Of a stretch of DNA of 64,000 nucleotides, positions 25,673 to 34,249 are shown piece by piece. The stretch is taken from positions 1 to 64,000 of the forward strand of contig CAZYJR010000012.1 of NCBI GenBank assembly GCA_964647905.1, in the 5' to 3' direction. Position 1 is the first letter of the stretch. The number at the start of each line of letters is the position of its first letter. Position numbers and translations under genes: made by a program. Source of the stretch: CAZYJR01 sp964647905 (GTDB taxonomy: Bacteria; Desulfobacterota; DSM-4660; Desulfatiglandales; HGW-15). Under the pieces are notes generated by a model. That model ran no database searches, was not told the DNA's origin, and saw nothing but the letters and a program-made list of their open reading frames with translations.

Positions 25673-26416
25673 ATGCGGGGAGGAATGAAGGAGGAGCGCG
25701 GCCCCGGGGGGAGGGTCCTGAAGAAAAGGGTCATTGATCTTCTGGGCAAGGGCTGCGGGGAGGCGGCGGCCATGGAAGAGCTGGCCGATATCCCCCCCAA
25801 GCGTCTGGTCAGCCCCTTGTTCGGGGCGCTCCATAACATGGAGCCGCGCATCCACTGGGCAGCGGTTCGGTTGATGGGCGCCGTGATTGAACGTATCGCC
25901 GGTGAAGACATTGAAAGAGCGAGGGTGGTGATCAGGCGTATGATGTGGAACCTCAATGACGAATCCGGCGGGATCGGCTGGGGTTGCCCGGAGGCCATGG
26001 GTGAAGCCCTGACGAGGAATCAGGTCCTGGCCGAGGAGTACGCGCGCATCCTTGCTTCCTACAGCCGAAGGGACGGGAACTTCCTGGAGCATGGATTGCT
26101 GCAAAGGGGCCTTCTCTGGGGCCTGGTAAGACTGGCCGGGGTGAATCCCCGGCCGGTAAGCGAGGGCCGACCCGATGCGGTGCAATTCCTGGGCTCGCCC
26201 GACCCGGTCCTGAGGGGGCTTGCTGCCCGCCTGGCCGGCCTTATCCGCTCCAAGGAAGCCGGGCCTCGCCTCCGGCGGCTCCTCTCTGATAGCGGAGAGA
26301 TAACCGAGGACCTGGACGCGATCCTGCCCTCGGGCAGGATAAGAGAACTTGCTGCAGCGGCCTTGAAGGGCGTGGAGGACGGCACCTTTAACCGCCGGGA
26401 GCCTCTCCCGGAGTGA
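25673..26416 (+). CDS. HEAT-repeat-like protein of sulfate-reducer type (DVU0298-like)
   Basis: This 247-aa all-helical protein has repeated hydrophobic helix pairs. A conserved-looking block, MMWNLNDESGGIGWGCPEAMGE, falls near residue 95. I associate this pattern with the DVU0298 family of Desulfovibrio and relatives, from memory and not verified. ATG starts at 25673 and 25685 are both possible; the first overlaps the ferredoxin stop closely. The function is unknown. Its place between ferredoxin and glutaredoxin genes suggests a scaffold or adaptor in redox metabolism. Confidence 0.7.
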   Translation: MRGGMKEERGPGGRVLKKRVIDLLGKGCGEAAAMEELADIPPKRLVSPLFGALHNMEPRIHWAAVRLMGAVIERIAGEDIERARVVIRRMMWNLNDESGGIGWGCPEAMGEALTRNQVLAEEYARILASYSRRDGNFLEHGLLQRGLLWGLVRLAGVNPRPVSEGRPDAVQFLGSPDPVLRGLAARLAGLIRSKEAGPRLRRLLSDSGEITEDLDAILPSGRIRELAAAALKGVEDGTFNRREPLPE

Positions 26417-26427
26417 GGAGGTACTCG

Positions 26428-26691
26428 ATGGAACCAGGATCGACCGCAGTAAAGATTTATACGCTGAGCACTTGCAGTCATTGCAAGTCTACGAAGAAAC
26501 TTCTGGACGACTGCAGCGTACAATACGAGTTCACGGACGTGGATCTCCTGGAAGGCGACGAGAGGCAGGCCATATTGGAAGACGTACGCAGGATAAACCC
26601 GCGCTGCTCTTTTCCGACCATAATCATCGGTGATCAGGTGATCGTGGGCTATAAGGAACAGGAGATCAAGGAGGCCTTGGGATTGGCATGA
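26428..26691 (+). CDS. Glutaredoxin-family protein
   Basis: This 87-aa thioredoxin-fold protein has the redox motif CSHCKSTKKLL, a dithiol CxxC, and the cis-proline region FPTIIIGDQVIVGYKEQEI. The start at 26428 follows a gaggaggt site. An in-frame ATG 15 bases earlier overlaps the preceding gene. Its stop overlaps the start of the next gene (ATGA), so the two are translationally coupled. It is probably the substrate or partner of that reductase. Confidence 0.88.
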   Translation: MEPGSTAVKIYTLSTCSHCKSTKKLLDDCSVQYEFTDVDLLEGDERQAILEDVRRINPRCSFPTIIIGDQVIVGYKEQEIKEALGLA

Positions 26692-27020
26692 AGGTTGAGG
26701 AGCTCTACGAGGCGCTCAGGAAGGTGCAGGAGCCCAAAGGGTACTATTTCAACAAGGACAAGGAGAGGGTGATGGATCTGCTCCGCGGGCTCTTGCTCAA
26801 CAAGGAGCGCTACGGCTACATGTCCTGCCCGTGCAGGCTGGCCTCCGGAGATCGCAGGCAGGATAAAGACATCATATGTCCCTGTGTCTACCGCGAGGCT
26901 GATATACTTGAGTATGGATCCTGCTACTGCAATCTCTACGTGACCAAGGACTGGAACCGGGGCAGGGTCCCCGAGAGCTACGTCCCGGAGAGGAGGCCTC
27001 CTCTCCCGCCTGGTCCTTGA
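26688..27020 (+). CDS. Ferredoxin:thioredoxin reductase catalytic-subunit-like protein
   Basis: This 110-aa protein has the FTR beta fingerprint: CPCRLASGD, then DIICPCVYREAD, then EYGSCYCNLYV. That gives the three CxC pairs that bind a [4Fe-4S] cluster next to a redox-active disulfide. No variable (alpha) subunit is seen, as is usual outside plants and cyanobacteria. It overlaps the glutaredoxin gene by 4 bases. The two make a ferredoxin-to-dithiol pathway without NADPH. It ends the redox operon. Confidence 0.92.
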   Translation: MKVEELYEALRKVQEPKGYYFNKDKERVMDLLRGLLLNKERYGYMSCPCRLASGDRRQDKDIICPCVYREADILEYGSCYCNLYVTKDWNRGRVPESYVPERRPPLPPGP

Positions 27021-27316
27021 CCCGACGCCCTTATTCGTCATTTGTGGTTATTGCCATTGACACCGGCGGTTGTAATTCTTAACGTATCGATGATTGCAAC
27101 CGGATGTTCAATGTGATGAGGGACATGGGCGGCCGGCATCCCCTGCATTGGTTTGACCCGCCGTTGAGCCATTCAGGCATCCTTGAACCCCCTCTGGTCG
27201 GCAAAATCCGCAATTGATCCACCTCCCGGGTGAGAGGCCGGAGACGTCTCCGGCCCGGGCGGGCATAACTGCAACCGCGGATCCCATGGGAGAGCATGGG
27301 AAAGAAGGAGGACAGA
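27021..27316 (+). promoter_or_regulatory. Intergenic region with a promoter and a 20-base palindrome before the FKBP gene
   Basis: TTGACA (27057-27062), a 17-base spacer and TAACGT (27080-27085) make a plausible promoter. A perfect 20-base palindrome GGCCGGAGACGTCTCCGGCC lies at 27236-27255, about 60 bases before the FKBP start. It could be an operator or a leader hairpin; no T-run follows, so it is not an obvious terminator. Confidence 0.45.
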
Positions 27317-27754
27317 ATGACCAACTTGAAGGACGGAGACACAGCCAAGGTGCATTACACCGGGAAGCTCGAAGACGGACGGGTGTTCGACACCTCAAAG
27401 GAGCGCGAACCCCTGGAGTTCACAGTGGGCGAGGGAAGCATTATCCCTGGTTTCGAAGAAGGAGTAGTCGGGATGGAGATAGGGGAGACCCGAAGCCTCG
27501 AGGTCCCGCCCGAGGCGGCTTACGGCCCCCGGCGGGAGGAGCTGGTCTTCAACATCCCTTCCGACCACTTCCCGGAGCACATCACGCCGGAGATCGGAAT
27601 GCAGCTCCAGATCAAGCAGCAGGACGGCACGCCGTTCGCTGCAGTGATAACCGATATGGAGGAGGAAGAGGTCACCCTGGACGCCAATCACCCCCTGGCC
27701 GGACAGACGCTCTATTTCGAAGTGGAACTCTTGGAGATCCCGCAGAGCGTTTGA
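27317..27754 (+). CDS. FKBP-type peptidyl-prolyl isomerase, SlyD-like
   Basis: This 145-aa protein folds like the SlyD/SlpA branch: FKBP strands (VHYTGKLEDGRVFDTS, EFTVGEGSIIPGFEEGVVGM) interrupted by an insert-in-flap chaperone domain at ~70-120 (IPSDHFPEHITPEIGMQL). It lacks the His-rich metal tail of E. coli SlyD. The start at 27317 (MTNLKDGD) is 9 bases after aaggagga. It acts in cytoplasmic protein folding. It looks monocistronic. Confidence 0.9.
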   Translation: MTNLKDGDTAKVHYTGKLEDGRVFDTSKEREPLEFTVGEGSIIPGFEEGVVGMEIGETRSLEVPPEAAYGPRREELVFNIPSDHFPEHITPEIGMQLQIKQQDGTPFAAVITDMEEEEVTLDANHPLAGQTLYFEVELLEIPQSV

Positions 27755-27793
27755 TGCCTGTCACGGCATCCCTGAAGGGCCCGAGGGGCCTGG

Positions 27794-28438
27794 TCAATAG
27801 CCCAAAGTCTCGCCTATGAGCTTGACATGGATGCGGTTCTTGACCATGTGCCCCTCGATTATGCTCCATATATTGCATATCCGCTTGGGGGAAGCACAGT
27901 CGGCGCACAGGCCCGTGGCCGTGCATGGATTGTCCAAACCCAGTCTGATCGAGTTGACTGGCGCCGCATAGTGCTTCACCCGGGCCATTGCGGATTCCAC
28001 ATCCGGAACCACTTTGTTCATGCCCACGACCAGGATGACCTTCTTCGGCCCGAAGGCCATGGCGGCCACACGGTTGCCCATCCCGTCCAAATTCACCAGC
28101 TTCCCGTCCAAGGTCACGGCATTGGCCCCGGCGATCATGATATCGGCGGACAAGCCCTTTCGCCGCAGCTCCAAGCCCTCCTCAGGGGAGAGGGACGGGT
28201 GATAGGGGTCGATCAGCTCCACGCCCTGCATGGCCGCCAATTCCTCCCACAGCCCCATCCCTGCCGCGGTCATGGACCCGCAGCGGAAGACCGTGGCCCC
28301 CTCCGGTATCATGGCCAGGACCTCTCTCTTGGCCTGGGCCGCGGTGGGGGCGAAGCTGCCCTCCATGCGCCTCTTCTCCAATTGCTTGATTATGTGCCGG
28401 GCCGCCGCCTCGTTCCATGCCGTCTGATGAGTGTCCAT
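27794..28438 (-). CDS. LUD-domain protein (lactate utilisation/YkgG-like)
   Basis: This 214-aa protein has a single LUD (DUF162) fold of the NagB/RpiA/CoA-transferase-like type. Typical segments are FRCGSMTAAGMGLWEEL, ADIMIAGANAVTLDGKLVNLDG and FGPKKVILVVG. A cysteine group near residues 170-190 (NPCTATGLCADCASPKRIC) could bind metal or Fe-S. Stand-alone members are common in anaerobes and have no settled activity. No lutA/lutB genes are near. The start at 28438 (MDTHQTAW) has ggaggg upstream. It converges on the FKBP gene. Confidence 0.85.
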   Translation of the reverse strand: MDTHQTAWNEAAARHIIKQLEKRRMEGSFAPTAAQAKREVLAMIPEGATVFRCGSMTAAGMGLWEELAAMQGVELIDPYHPSLSPEEGLELRRKGLSADIMIAGANAVTLDGKLVNLDGMGNRVAAMAFGPKKVILVVGMNKVVPDVESAMARVKHYAAPVNSIRLGLDNPCTATGLCADCASPKRICNIWSIIEGHMVKNRIHVKLIGETLGY

Positions 28439-28668
28439 GGTCCCTCCGGCTCTTGAATTGAAAAGCATCGAATTGGACTGACCTAGAGAATCTCGCCATC
28501 CAGACCAGGACCCTACAAAGAATCCCCCCGGCGGTCAAGGAAATGCCAGGCACGGGCTAAAGAGTTCCGCCCGGAATACCGATTTATTCTCGTGTGAGGG
28601 AAAAACGCCGCGGGGACATTCCGGGGGTTCAACGGAACCCGGAGCGAAAGGTGATCGGGTGATCGCAT

Positions 28669-31056
28669 ATGGGGCTGCCCGAACAAATCGGCCGTTTCCA
28701 AGTCCTGGAGGTGCTGGGGAGGGGGTCCCAGGCAGTGGTCTATCTGGCGCGCGATCCCCGACTGGACCGCAGGGTGGCCATCAAGACGATTCGGGTCTCC
28801 ACGCCCGATCCGGAGGCCGAGCAGGCCCGGCTGACCAAGGAGGCCCGGATGGTCAGCCGCCTCCAGCATCCGAACATATTGCCTCTTTACGAGGCAGGGG
28901 AAGACAAGGGCCTCCTCTACCTGGTATTCGAGTACGTAGACGGGACCACCCTCGGGCGGCGCAGGAAGGGCAGGGGGCCATTGGCGGTCAAGGAGGCAAT
29001 AGATTTGATGATCCAGATACTGGCGGGGATCCAGTGCGCCCACGACCAGGGGATCGTTCATCGGGACCTCACCCCTTCCAACATCCTGATCGACCGCAAC
29101 GGCCTTCCCAGGATCATGGATTTCGGCATATCCCTGATGATGGGCGTGGAAGAGAGCGTCCATAAGGATGTATCCGGGACTCCCTGCTATATGTCGCCGG
29201 AGCACTTCTCAAAGGAGCCTCTTACCGCCCAGTCGGACATTTTCTCACTGGGGCTGATCTTCTACGAGATGGTTCTGGGCCGCCCGGCGGTTCAAGCGGA
29301 CAATCACGTGGCGGTGATGTACAAGATCGCCAGTGAGTCCATCCCCCCTCCCTCGGTGGAGAATCCGGACGTTGACAAGCGGCTGGACGAGGTCTTCCTG
29401 AGGGCCGTGGAAAAGGAATCGGCCCTCCGTTACCCGTCGGCACAGGACATGCGGAGGGACCTGGAGTCATATTTGGCCGAGGACGACGGATCGGCCTCCC
29501 CGGCGGAGTGGAGGAGCGGACAGGTACACGGTACGCTGGATTTCCTGCTGCGCAGGATCCGCCATCAAGGGGACTTCCCCGCCTTCTCCCGAAATATCGT
29601 TGAAATCAACAAGAAGGCCTCCACATCCAGGGCCAACATGGCCTCCGCCTCGGAGCTGGCGAACGCCATACTCAAGGACCTTTCCTTGACCAACAAGCTG
29701 CTCAGGCTGGTCAACTCGGCGTTCTACGGGCAGTTTGCAGGCACCATAACCACGCTTTCAAGGGCTGTGGTGATTCTCGGTTTCGAGCAAGTGAGAACAG
29801 CCGCCTCGTGTCTGCTGCTCTTCGAGCACATGAAGAGTTCGGATCGGGCCGGGGAGCTCAAAGACGCGGCGCTCGGTTCGTTCATGAGCGGAATGATAGC
29901 CAGGGAGCTCGCCGAGAGACGTCGCTACGAGGCGCCGGAGGAGGCCTTCATTTGTGCGATGATCCACAATCTGGGCCGGCACTTGGTCCTGTGCTACTTC
30001 CCCGAGGAGTGCGACCGTATACAATCACTGATCGCCTCAAAGGGCTATAGTGAGGCGGCCGCGGTGCGAAGCGTCTTAGGTCTTTCCTACGAGGAGTTGG
30101 GAAAGGGGGTGGCCAGGACATGGAGGTTCCCGGAGAAAATAGTGGCCGCGATGAAAGAGATCCCTGCGGGCAAGGCCCCGATCCCCAGGAGCGAAGTGGA
30201 AACTCTGCAGAGCCTTTCCGTTTTTTCCAATACTCTTGTCTCTGATGCAGGGGAGCCGGACCCGGAAGTCGTGGAGGAGCGCTTGAGACGGCTGCTTGAG
30301 CGGTTCGATAAGGCCGTCCCCATAGGGCGCGATCAGGCCGGGGAGCTCCTGCAAAAGGCCAAGGAAGGTCTCAGGGAATACTCGAGCATCCTGGGGGTGG
30401 ACTTGGAGCAAAGCCGCTTGATGAGACACCTGGAAGGCCATGACCTGGGCCCGGGGACGTTGTTCGAAACCCACGGGGCCTCCGAAGAGGCCCCGGAGAT
30501 CGAGGTCCCTCAAAGCCTTCCCAGCACGCAAGACGAGCCCGGAGAAGAGGCCCTGTTGATCAACGGGATTCAGGACATAACCAACACACTGCTCGGCGAA
30601 TATGATCTCAACGAGGTCCTGACCATGGTCCTGGAGACCCTTTACAGGGGGTTCAGGCTGGGCACGGCGATCCTTTGCATCCGCGACCGGGCCAAGCCCT
30701 CCATGAGCGCGCGCATCGGGTTCGGCAGGAGTATAGAGGCCAAGTCCCAGGGATTCGGCCTCTCAATGACCACCGGACCGCGGGACGTATTCCAGTTGGC
30801 GGTTGCTCAGGGAAAGGATATCCACATAAGCGACGCGCTTGATCCTCGCATCCAGGGTCGTCTTCCCGAGTGGTACACCGAGGTTTTGGGGGATCCCTCG
30901 TTCGCCCTGTTCCCCATTATGGTGGAGGGCCGGGCCTTCGGCTTGTTTTTCCTCGGGGGGCGGGGGACTGAATCGGTCTTCGCCCCCAGGCACATCAATT
31001 ACTTGAGGACATTAAGAAATCAAGCGGTCCTGGCGGTAAGGCAGAAGCGCTCATGA
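28669..31056 (+). CDS. Hybrid Ser/Thr protein kinase - HDOD - GAF protein
   Basis: This 795-aa cytoplasmic signalling protein has three parts. Residues ~8-270 are a Hanks-type kinase with GRGSQAVVYLA, VAIK (Lys 39), HRDLTPSN (Asp 133) and DFG (151-153), all catalytic residues present. Residues ~285-485 are an HDOD domain (NMASASELANAILKDLSLTNKLLRLVN, AVVILGFEQVR). Residues ~630-790 are a GAF-type sensor (LLINGIQDITNTLLGEYDLNEVL to QAVLAVRQK). There is no membrane segment. It ends 11 bases from a convergent cyclase-FHA gene. The ligand, substrate and output are unknown. Confidence 0.85.
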   Translation: MGLPEQIGRFQVLEVLGRGSQAVVYLARDPRLDRRVAIKTIRVSTPDPEAEQARLTKEARMVSRLQHPNILPLYEAGEDKGLLYLVFEYVDGTTLGRRRKGRGPLAVKEAIDLMIQILAGIQCAHDQGIVHRDLTPSNILIDRNGLPRIMDFGISLMMGVEESVHKDVSGTPCYMSPEHFSKEPLTAQSDIFSLGLIFYEMVLGRPAVQADNHVAVMYKIASESIPPPSVENPDVDKRLDEVFLRAVEKESALRYPSAQDMRRDLESYLAEDDGSASPAEWRSGQVHGTLDFLLRRIRHQGDFPAFSRNIVEINKKASTSRANMASASELANAILKDLSLTNKLLRLVNSAFYGQFAGTITTLSRAVVILGFEQVRTAASCLLLFEHMKSSDRAGELKDAALGSFMSGMIARELAERRRYEAPEEAFICAMIHNLGRHLVLCYFPEECDRIQSLIASKGYSEAAAVRSVLGLSYEELGKGVARTWRFPEKIVAAMKEIPAGKAPIPRSEVETLQSLSVFSNTLVSDAGEPDPEVVEERLRRLLERFDKAVPIGRDQAGELLQKAKEGLREYSSILGVDLEQSRLMRHLEGHDLGPGTLFETHGASEEAPEIEVPQSLPSTQDEPGEEALLINGIQDITNTLLGEYDLNEVLTMVLETLYRGFRLGTAILCIRDRAKPSMSARIGFGRSIEAKSQGFGLSMTTGPRDVFQLAVAQGKDIHISDALDPRIQGRLPEWYTEVLGDPSFALFPIMVEGRAFGLFFLGGRGTESVFAPRHINYLRTLRNQAVLAVRQKRS

Positions 31057-31066
31057 TCCCACGGGG

Positions 31067-31972
31067 CTATTGCCCTTGCCTTTCCAGGAAGCTTATCGGC
31101 GCCAGGGTATCAGGGGTGGGTCTGGCGCCCGGTGAGATCGAGCCGGTGCCATGGAGAATCGCGCGGTCGCGCCTGAGATGAACCGTCTCGCCGCCCTGAA
31201 AGCATACATACGTGCCGTTGGAGCTCTGGTCGGAGAGAAAGAATTTCCCTCCCTGGTACTGGACCAGGGCGTGGTGCCGGGAGACGTGACTGCCTGGGAG
31301 AACCAGATCATTGGTCTCTTCGCGCCCCAGAGTGACCAGCGGGCGGGAAGGCCCCACCCGGATCCTCGCTCCGCCGAATTCCAACTCCATTGATGTGGAG
31401 ATCGCCCCAGATGTCAAGGCCTGGTCTGTTATTATGGTCATGTCGTATTCTTCCCATACCACCTCGTAGACCGCGAATTCCCGCTCTTTTCCCCGTATGT
31501 GGATCCTGCCCAGGAACCTTGCCGCTGTCCGGTTCATGGGATCCAGGCCTTCGACCACATCCGTGGAGGCGAGTATTTGTCTGGGCTTGGCCAGCTCCAC
31601 CAGTCGCGCCGCCACATTTACCGCGTCTCCGAAGATGTCGTCTTTTTCGACAATGACGCGTCCCGCATGAATCCCTATGCGCACGTCCAGCGAGCGGCTC
31701 GGGGCCCCTTGCCGGGTTTCAAGGGTCTCGTCCAGGGCCTTGTGCATATCCCTGGCCGCCTCCACCGCCGTTTGGGGCGAGTGGAATGTGCACATGACCT
31801 CGTCTCCTATGGTCTTGACCACGGTCCCGGATCTGCGGCCGGCCGCCTTTGAGAGCCTTGAGAGGCAAGCAGAGACCAGGGCGCGGGCCTCTCGGTCCCC
31901 AAAGGTCTCGTAGAGATGTGTGCTCTGAGAAATATCGGCGAATAGTATGCTCAGGCGGGTCTCGGCGTTCAT
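31067..31972 (-). CDS. Class III adenylate/guanylate cyclase with C-terminal FHA domain
   Basis: This 301-aa protein begins with a cyclase homology domain (~5-175). Metal-binding aspartates lie in LFADISQSTHLYE and TIGDEVMCTF; the base- and transition-state region is FGDAVNVAARLVEL. A C-terminal FHA domain follows (~205-285: LVTLGREETNDLVLPGSHVSRHH, SSNGTYV), which reads phosphothreonine. The start at 31972 (MNAETRLSILFADIS) is chosen because sequence further upstream is the 3' end of the flavodoxin gene. It faces a Ser/Thr kinase gene, a possible source of its phosphothreonine ligand (inference). Confidence 0.85.
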   Translation of the reverse strand: MNAETRLSILFADISQSTHLYETFGDREARALVSACLSRLSKAAGRRSGTVVKTIGDEVMCTFHSPQTAVEAARDMHKALDETLETRQGAPSRSLDVRIGIHAGRVIVEKDDIFGDAVNVAARLVELAKPRQILASTDVVEGLDPMNRTAARFLGRIHIRGKEREFAVYEVVWEEYDMTIITDQALTSGAISTSMELEFGGARIRVGPSRPLVTLGREETNDLVLPGSHVSRHHALVQYQGGKFFLSDQSSNGTYVCFQGGETVHLRRDRAILHGTGSISPGARPTPDTLAPISFLERQGQ

Positions 31973-31986
31973 CCCCGGGCGCTGCT

Positions 31987-32487
31987 CTAGAGCCGTCTTG
32001 CCTTCTGGAGCATCAACCCGGCAAACTCGGCGGCGTCCTCCAGATCGGACTGGTCGGGATGGCCGGCCGCGCTCCTGGCCTCTTCGGCCCAAGCCCTGTG
32101 CTCCGGCTTTTTCATCATTCCATCGATGATGCTGGGTTTGACTTTCCCGCGGCACCCGAATGTGCCCAGCACTTTGAGCTTCGAGGCCAGGGTCAGGGCT
32201 TCATGGAAGGCGGTAACCGCCAGCTCCCCGCCCCGGAGGGAGCCGTGGGTGGCGAAAAAGGCGATTTTTGTTCCTTCCGGGAGGCCCTTGATGAACCTGG
32301 AGGCCTTGCCGGGCACGCTATGGGCTTGAACCGGAAAACCGCAGAAAATCAGGTCGTACTCTCCGGGGTCGCTCACCTCGTCCAAGGGACTCAGGTCCTT
32401 CTTCACCTCATCCAGGGCCTGGTAGATCCCTTCAGCCACCTTCCTGGTGTTCCCGGACTCAGAGTAATAGGTAACCAGAGCTTTCAT
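31987..32487 (-). CDS. Flavodoxin-family protein
   Basis: This 166-aa protein has the FMN-phosphate loop SESGNTRKVAEGI at residues ~9-21 and the flavodoxin strand pattern DLIFCGFPVQAHSVPGKA and KIAFFATHGSLRGG. It is a low-potential electron carrier or a quinone-reductase-like protein. A gaggccgc sequence lies before the ATG. It is just upstream of the cyclase-FHA gene on the same strand (14-base gap), so the two may be co-transcribed. Confidence 0.87.
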   Translation of the reverse strand: MKALVTYYSESGNTRKVAEGIYQALDEVKKDLSPLDEVSDPGEYDLIFCGFPVQAHSVPGKASRFIKGLPEGTKIAFFATHGSLRGGELAVTAFHEALTLASKLKVLGTFGCRGKVKPSIIDGMMKKPEHRAWAEEARSAAGHPDQSDLEDAAEFAGLMLQKARRL

Positions 32488-32749
32488 TGCGGCCTCCTTG
32501 GGTCAGTGGTGGATTCAAGCGACTGTTTACAGGATTCGACCTCGAATGACAAGGCCTTTCCATGAGCGCTGCTTCTTCCGGCGGGCGGCTGTTCACCGGA
32601 AATTCGAGTTGATCCCCGGAATCGACTTTGAGTATATTCGACCTGTGGGCGGGCGCTCACGAGGACGATGAGAATGAAGGCAATGGTGCTTCGCAGGCTC
32701 GGGTAGGCCCGGAGGGGCCAAGGGCAGGGATGGAGGGCTGAATAAGGAA

Positions 32750-33910
32750 ATGGCCGAGGATTTTTACAAGATACTGGGTGTTTCCAAGGACGCCACCCCG
32801 GAGCAGATCAAAAAGGCCTACAGGAAGCTGGCCCGGAAGTGGCATCCTGATCTGAATCCGGGCAATAAGGACGCTGAGCAGAAATTCAAGGACGTCTCAC
32901 GGGCCTATGAGGTACTCGGCGACCGGGAGAAGCGCAAGCTCTACGATGAGTTCGGAGAGGAAGGGCTGCAGGCGGGATTCGATGCGGAAAAGGCCAGGGA
33001 ATACAAGAAGTGGGACTCGGGTTTCGGCGGGCAATGGACAGGGGCGGGCGCCGGAGCCGGCACTCGCGGGTTCGGCCGGTATGAGAGCTATGAGGACCTC
33101 TTCGGGGATCTTTTCGGTTTCGAAGCAGGAGGCCGGGGACCGGGAGCCGACTTCCGTACCTCGTCTCCGGGGAAAGGCAGGGACCTGGAGCACGAGATGT
33201 CCATTGATCTTCTCAGCGCATTGAAGGGGTTCGAGACCGAGATCGCCTTGGAAAAGCCGAGGGAGTGCGAGGGATGCGGGGGCACAGGGCGGGAGCCGGG
33301 TGCCGGAATGAGCGTTTGCCGGGCCTGCGGCGGATCAGGGCGGATCAACGTCGCGGAAGGCCCCATTCAATTCACCCGCGCCTGCCCCGAGTGCGGAGGC
33401 CACGGGCGGTCGGGCAGGCCCTGTTCCCAGTGCGGGGGAAGCGGGCGGAGCCTGGGTACGGAGCGTATACGGGTGAACATACCCAAGGGGGTGCGTGACG
33501 GGTCCAAGGTCAGGGTCGCGGGCAAGGGCGAACCGGGGAGGAACGGCGGCCCGCCGGGCGACCTCTATCTGGTGGTGCGCGTAAAGCCCCACCAGCTGCT
33601 GAAGCGGGAAGGGGACGATCTGCATATGGAGGTCCCGGTGACGGTGGGAGAGGCCATGGCCGGGGCCACCATTACCGTTCCCACAATAGAAGGGCAGGTG
33701 AAGGTCAAGGTGCCCCCCAGGAGCCAGAACGGGCAGACGCTCAGATTGAAGGGCAAAGGCGCCTTCAATCCCAAGAAGAAGTCCAGGGGGGACCTGATGG
33801 TCAAGTTGGCCGTAAAGGTCCCTCAGACCGAAGACCCGGAAGCGCTGGAAGCGGCCAGGAAGATGGACGGGCTTTATCCCGGGGATGTCAGGGCCGGGCT
33901 GAGGCTCTGA
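32750..33910 (+). CDS. dnaJ: Chaperone DnaJ (Hsp40)
   Basis: This 386-aa type I J-protein stimulates DnaK. The J domain (~4-70) has the HPD tripeptide in KWHPDLNP. A Gly/Phe-rich linker follows (~95-140). Four zinc-finger repeats are CEGCGGTG, CRACGGSG, CPECGGHG and CSQCGGSG, and a C-terminal substrate-binding domain ends the protein. It is not next to dnaK or grpE. It converges on a MerR/CbpM-like gene 7 bases away. Confidence 0.92.
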   Translation: MAEDFYKILGVSKDATPEQIKKAYRKLARKWHPDLNPGNKDAEQKFKDVSRAYEVLGDREKRKLYDEFGEEGLQAGFDAEKAREYKKWDSGFGGQWTGAGAGAGTRGFGRYESYEDLFGDLFGFEAGGRGPGADFRTSSPGKGRDLEHEMSIDLLSALKGFETEIALEKPRECEGCGGTGREPGAGMSVCRACGGSGRINVAEGPIQFTRACPECGGHGRSGRPCSQCGGSGRSLGTERIRVNIPKGVRDGSKVRVAGKGEPGRNGGPPGDLYLVVRVKPHQLLKREGDDLHMEVPVTVGEAMAGATITVPTIEGQVKVKVPPRSQNGQTLRLKGKGAFNPKKKSRGDLMVKLAVKVPQTEDPEALEAARKMDGLYPGDVRAGLRL

Positions 33911-33916
33911 CTAGAC

Positions 33917-34234
33917 TCAAGGACCCCCTTCCAGCATCCTGCGAACTTGACCGGACAGGTCCTCCAGGATGGCGTCGAACTGATGGCGCATATCGAACAT
34001 GGTCTGCCTCATCCGCAGGATGATTTCGACCCCTGCCAGGTTCACCCCCATGTCCTCGACCAGGAGCTTGGCCAATCTAAGCTTTTCGAGCTCGGAGGAT
34101 GGAAAGAGTCTCCCCTGTGTCCGCCTTTCGGAAACAGGGCGGATGATTTCCTCGTCTTCCAGCTCATCAAGGAACCGCCCCTCGATCTCGAATATCTCGA
34201 CCACTTCGGTTGCGGTCCAGTACTCCTTGTTCAT
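33917..34234 (-). CDS. MerR/CbpM-like protein (DnaJ-associated modulator)
   Basis: This 105-aa protein starts with a MerR-like helix-turn-helix (TATEVVEIFEIEGRFLDELEDEEIIRP) and continues in helices (LFPSSELEKLRLAKLLVEDMGVNLAGVEIILRMRQ), as in the chaperone modulator CbpM and in HspR. Such proteins bind J-domains or repress chaperone genes. Its position tail to tail with dnaJ supports that. It is encoded 15 bases upstream of the MBL gene on the same strand. Confidence 0.8.
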   Translation of the reverse strand: MNKEYWTATEVVEIFEIEGRFLDELEDEEIIRPVSERRTQGRLFPSSELEKLRLAKLLVEDMGVNLAGVEIILRMRQTMFDMRHQFDAILEDLSGQVRRMLEGGP

Positions 34235-34249
34235 GCCTCACTCCCCGGC

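Noticed and set aside
27236..27255. 20-base palindrome before the FKBP gene considered as a terminator of the redox operon
   Set aside because: No T-run follows it and it lies about 220 bases beyond the FTR-like gene, downstream of a likely new promoter.
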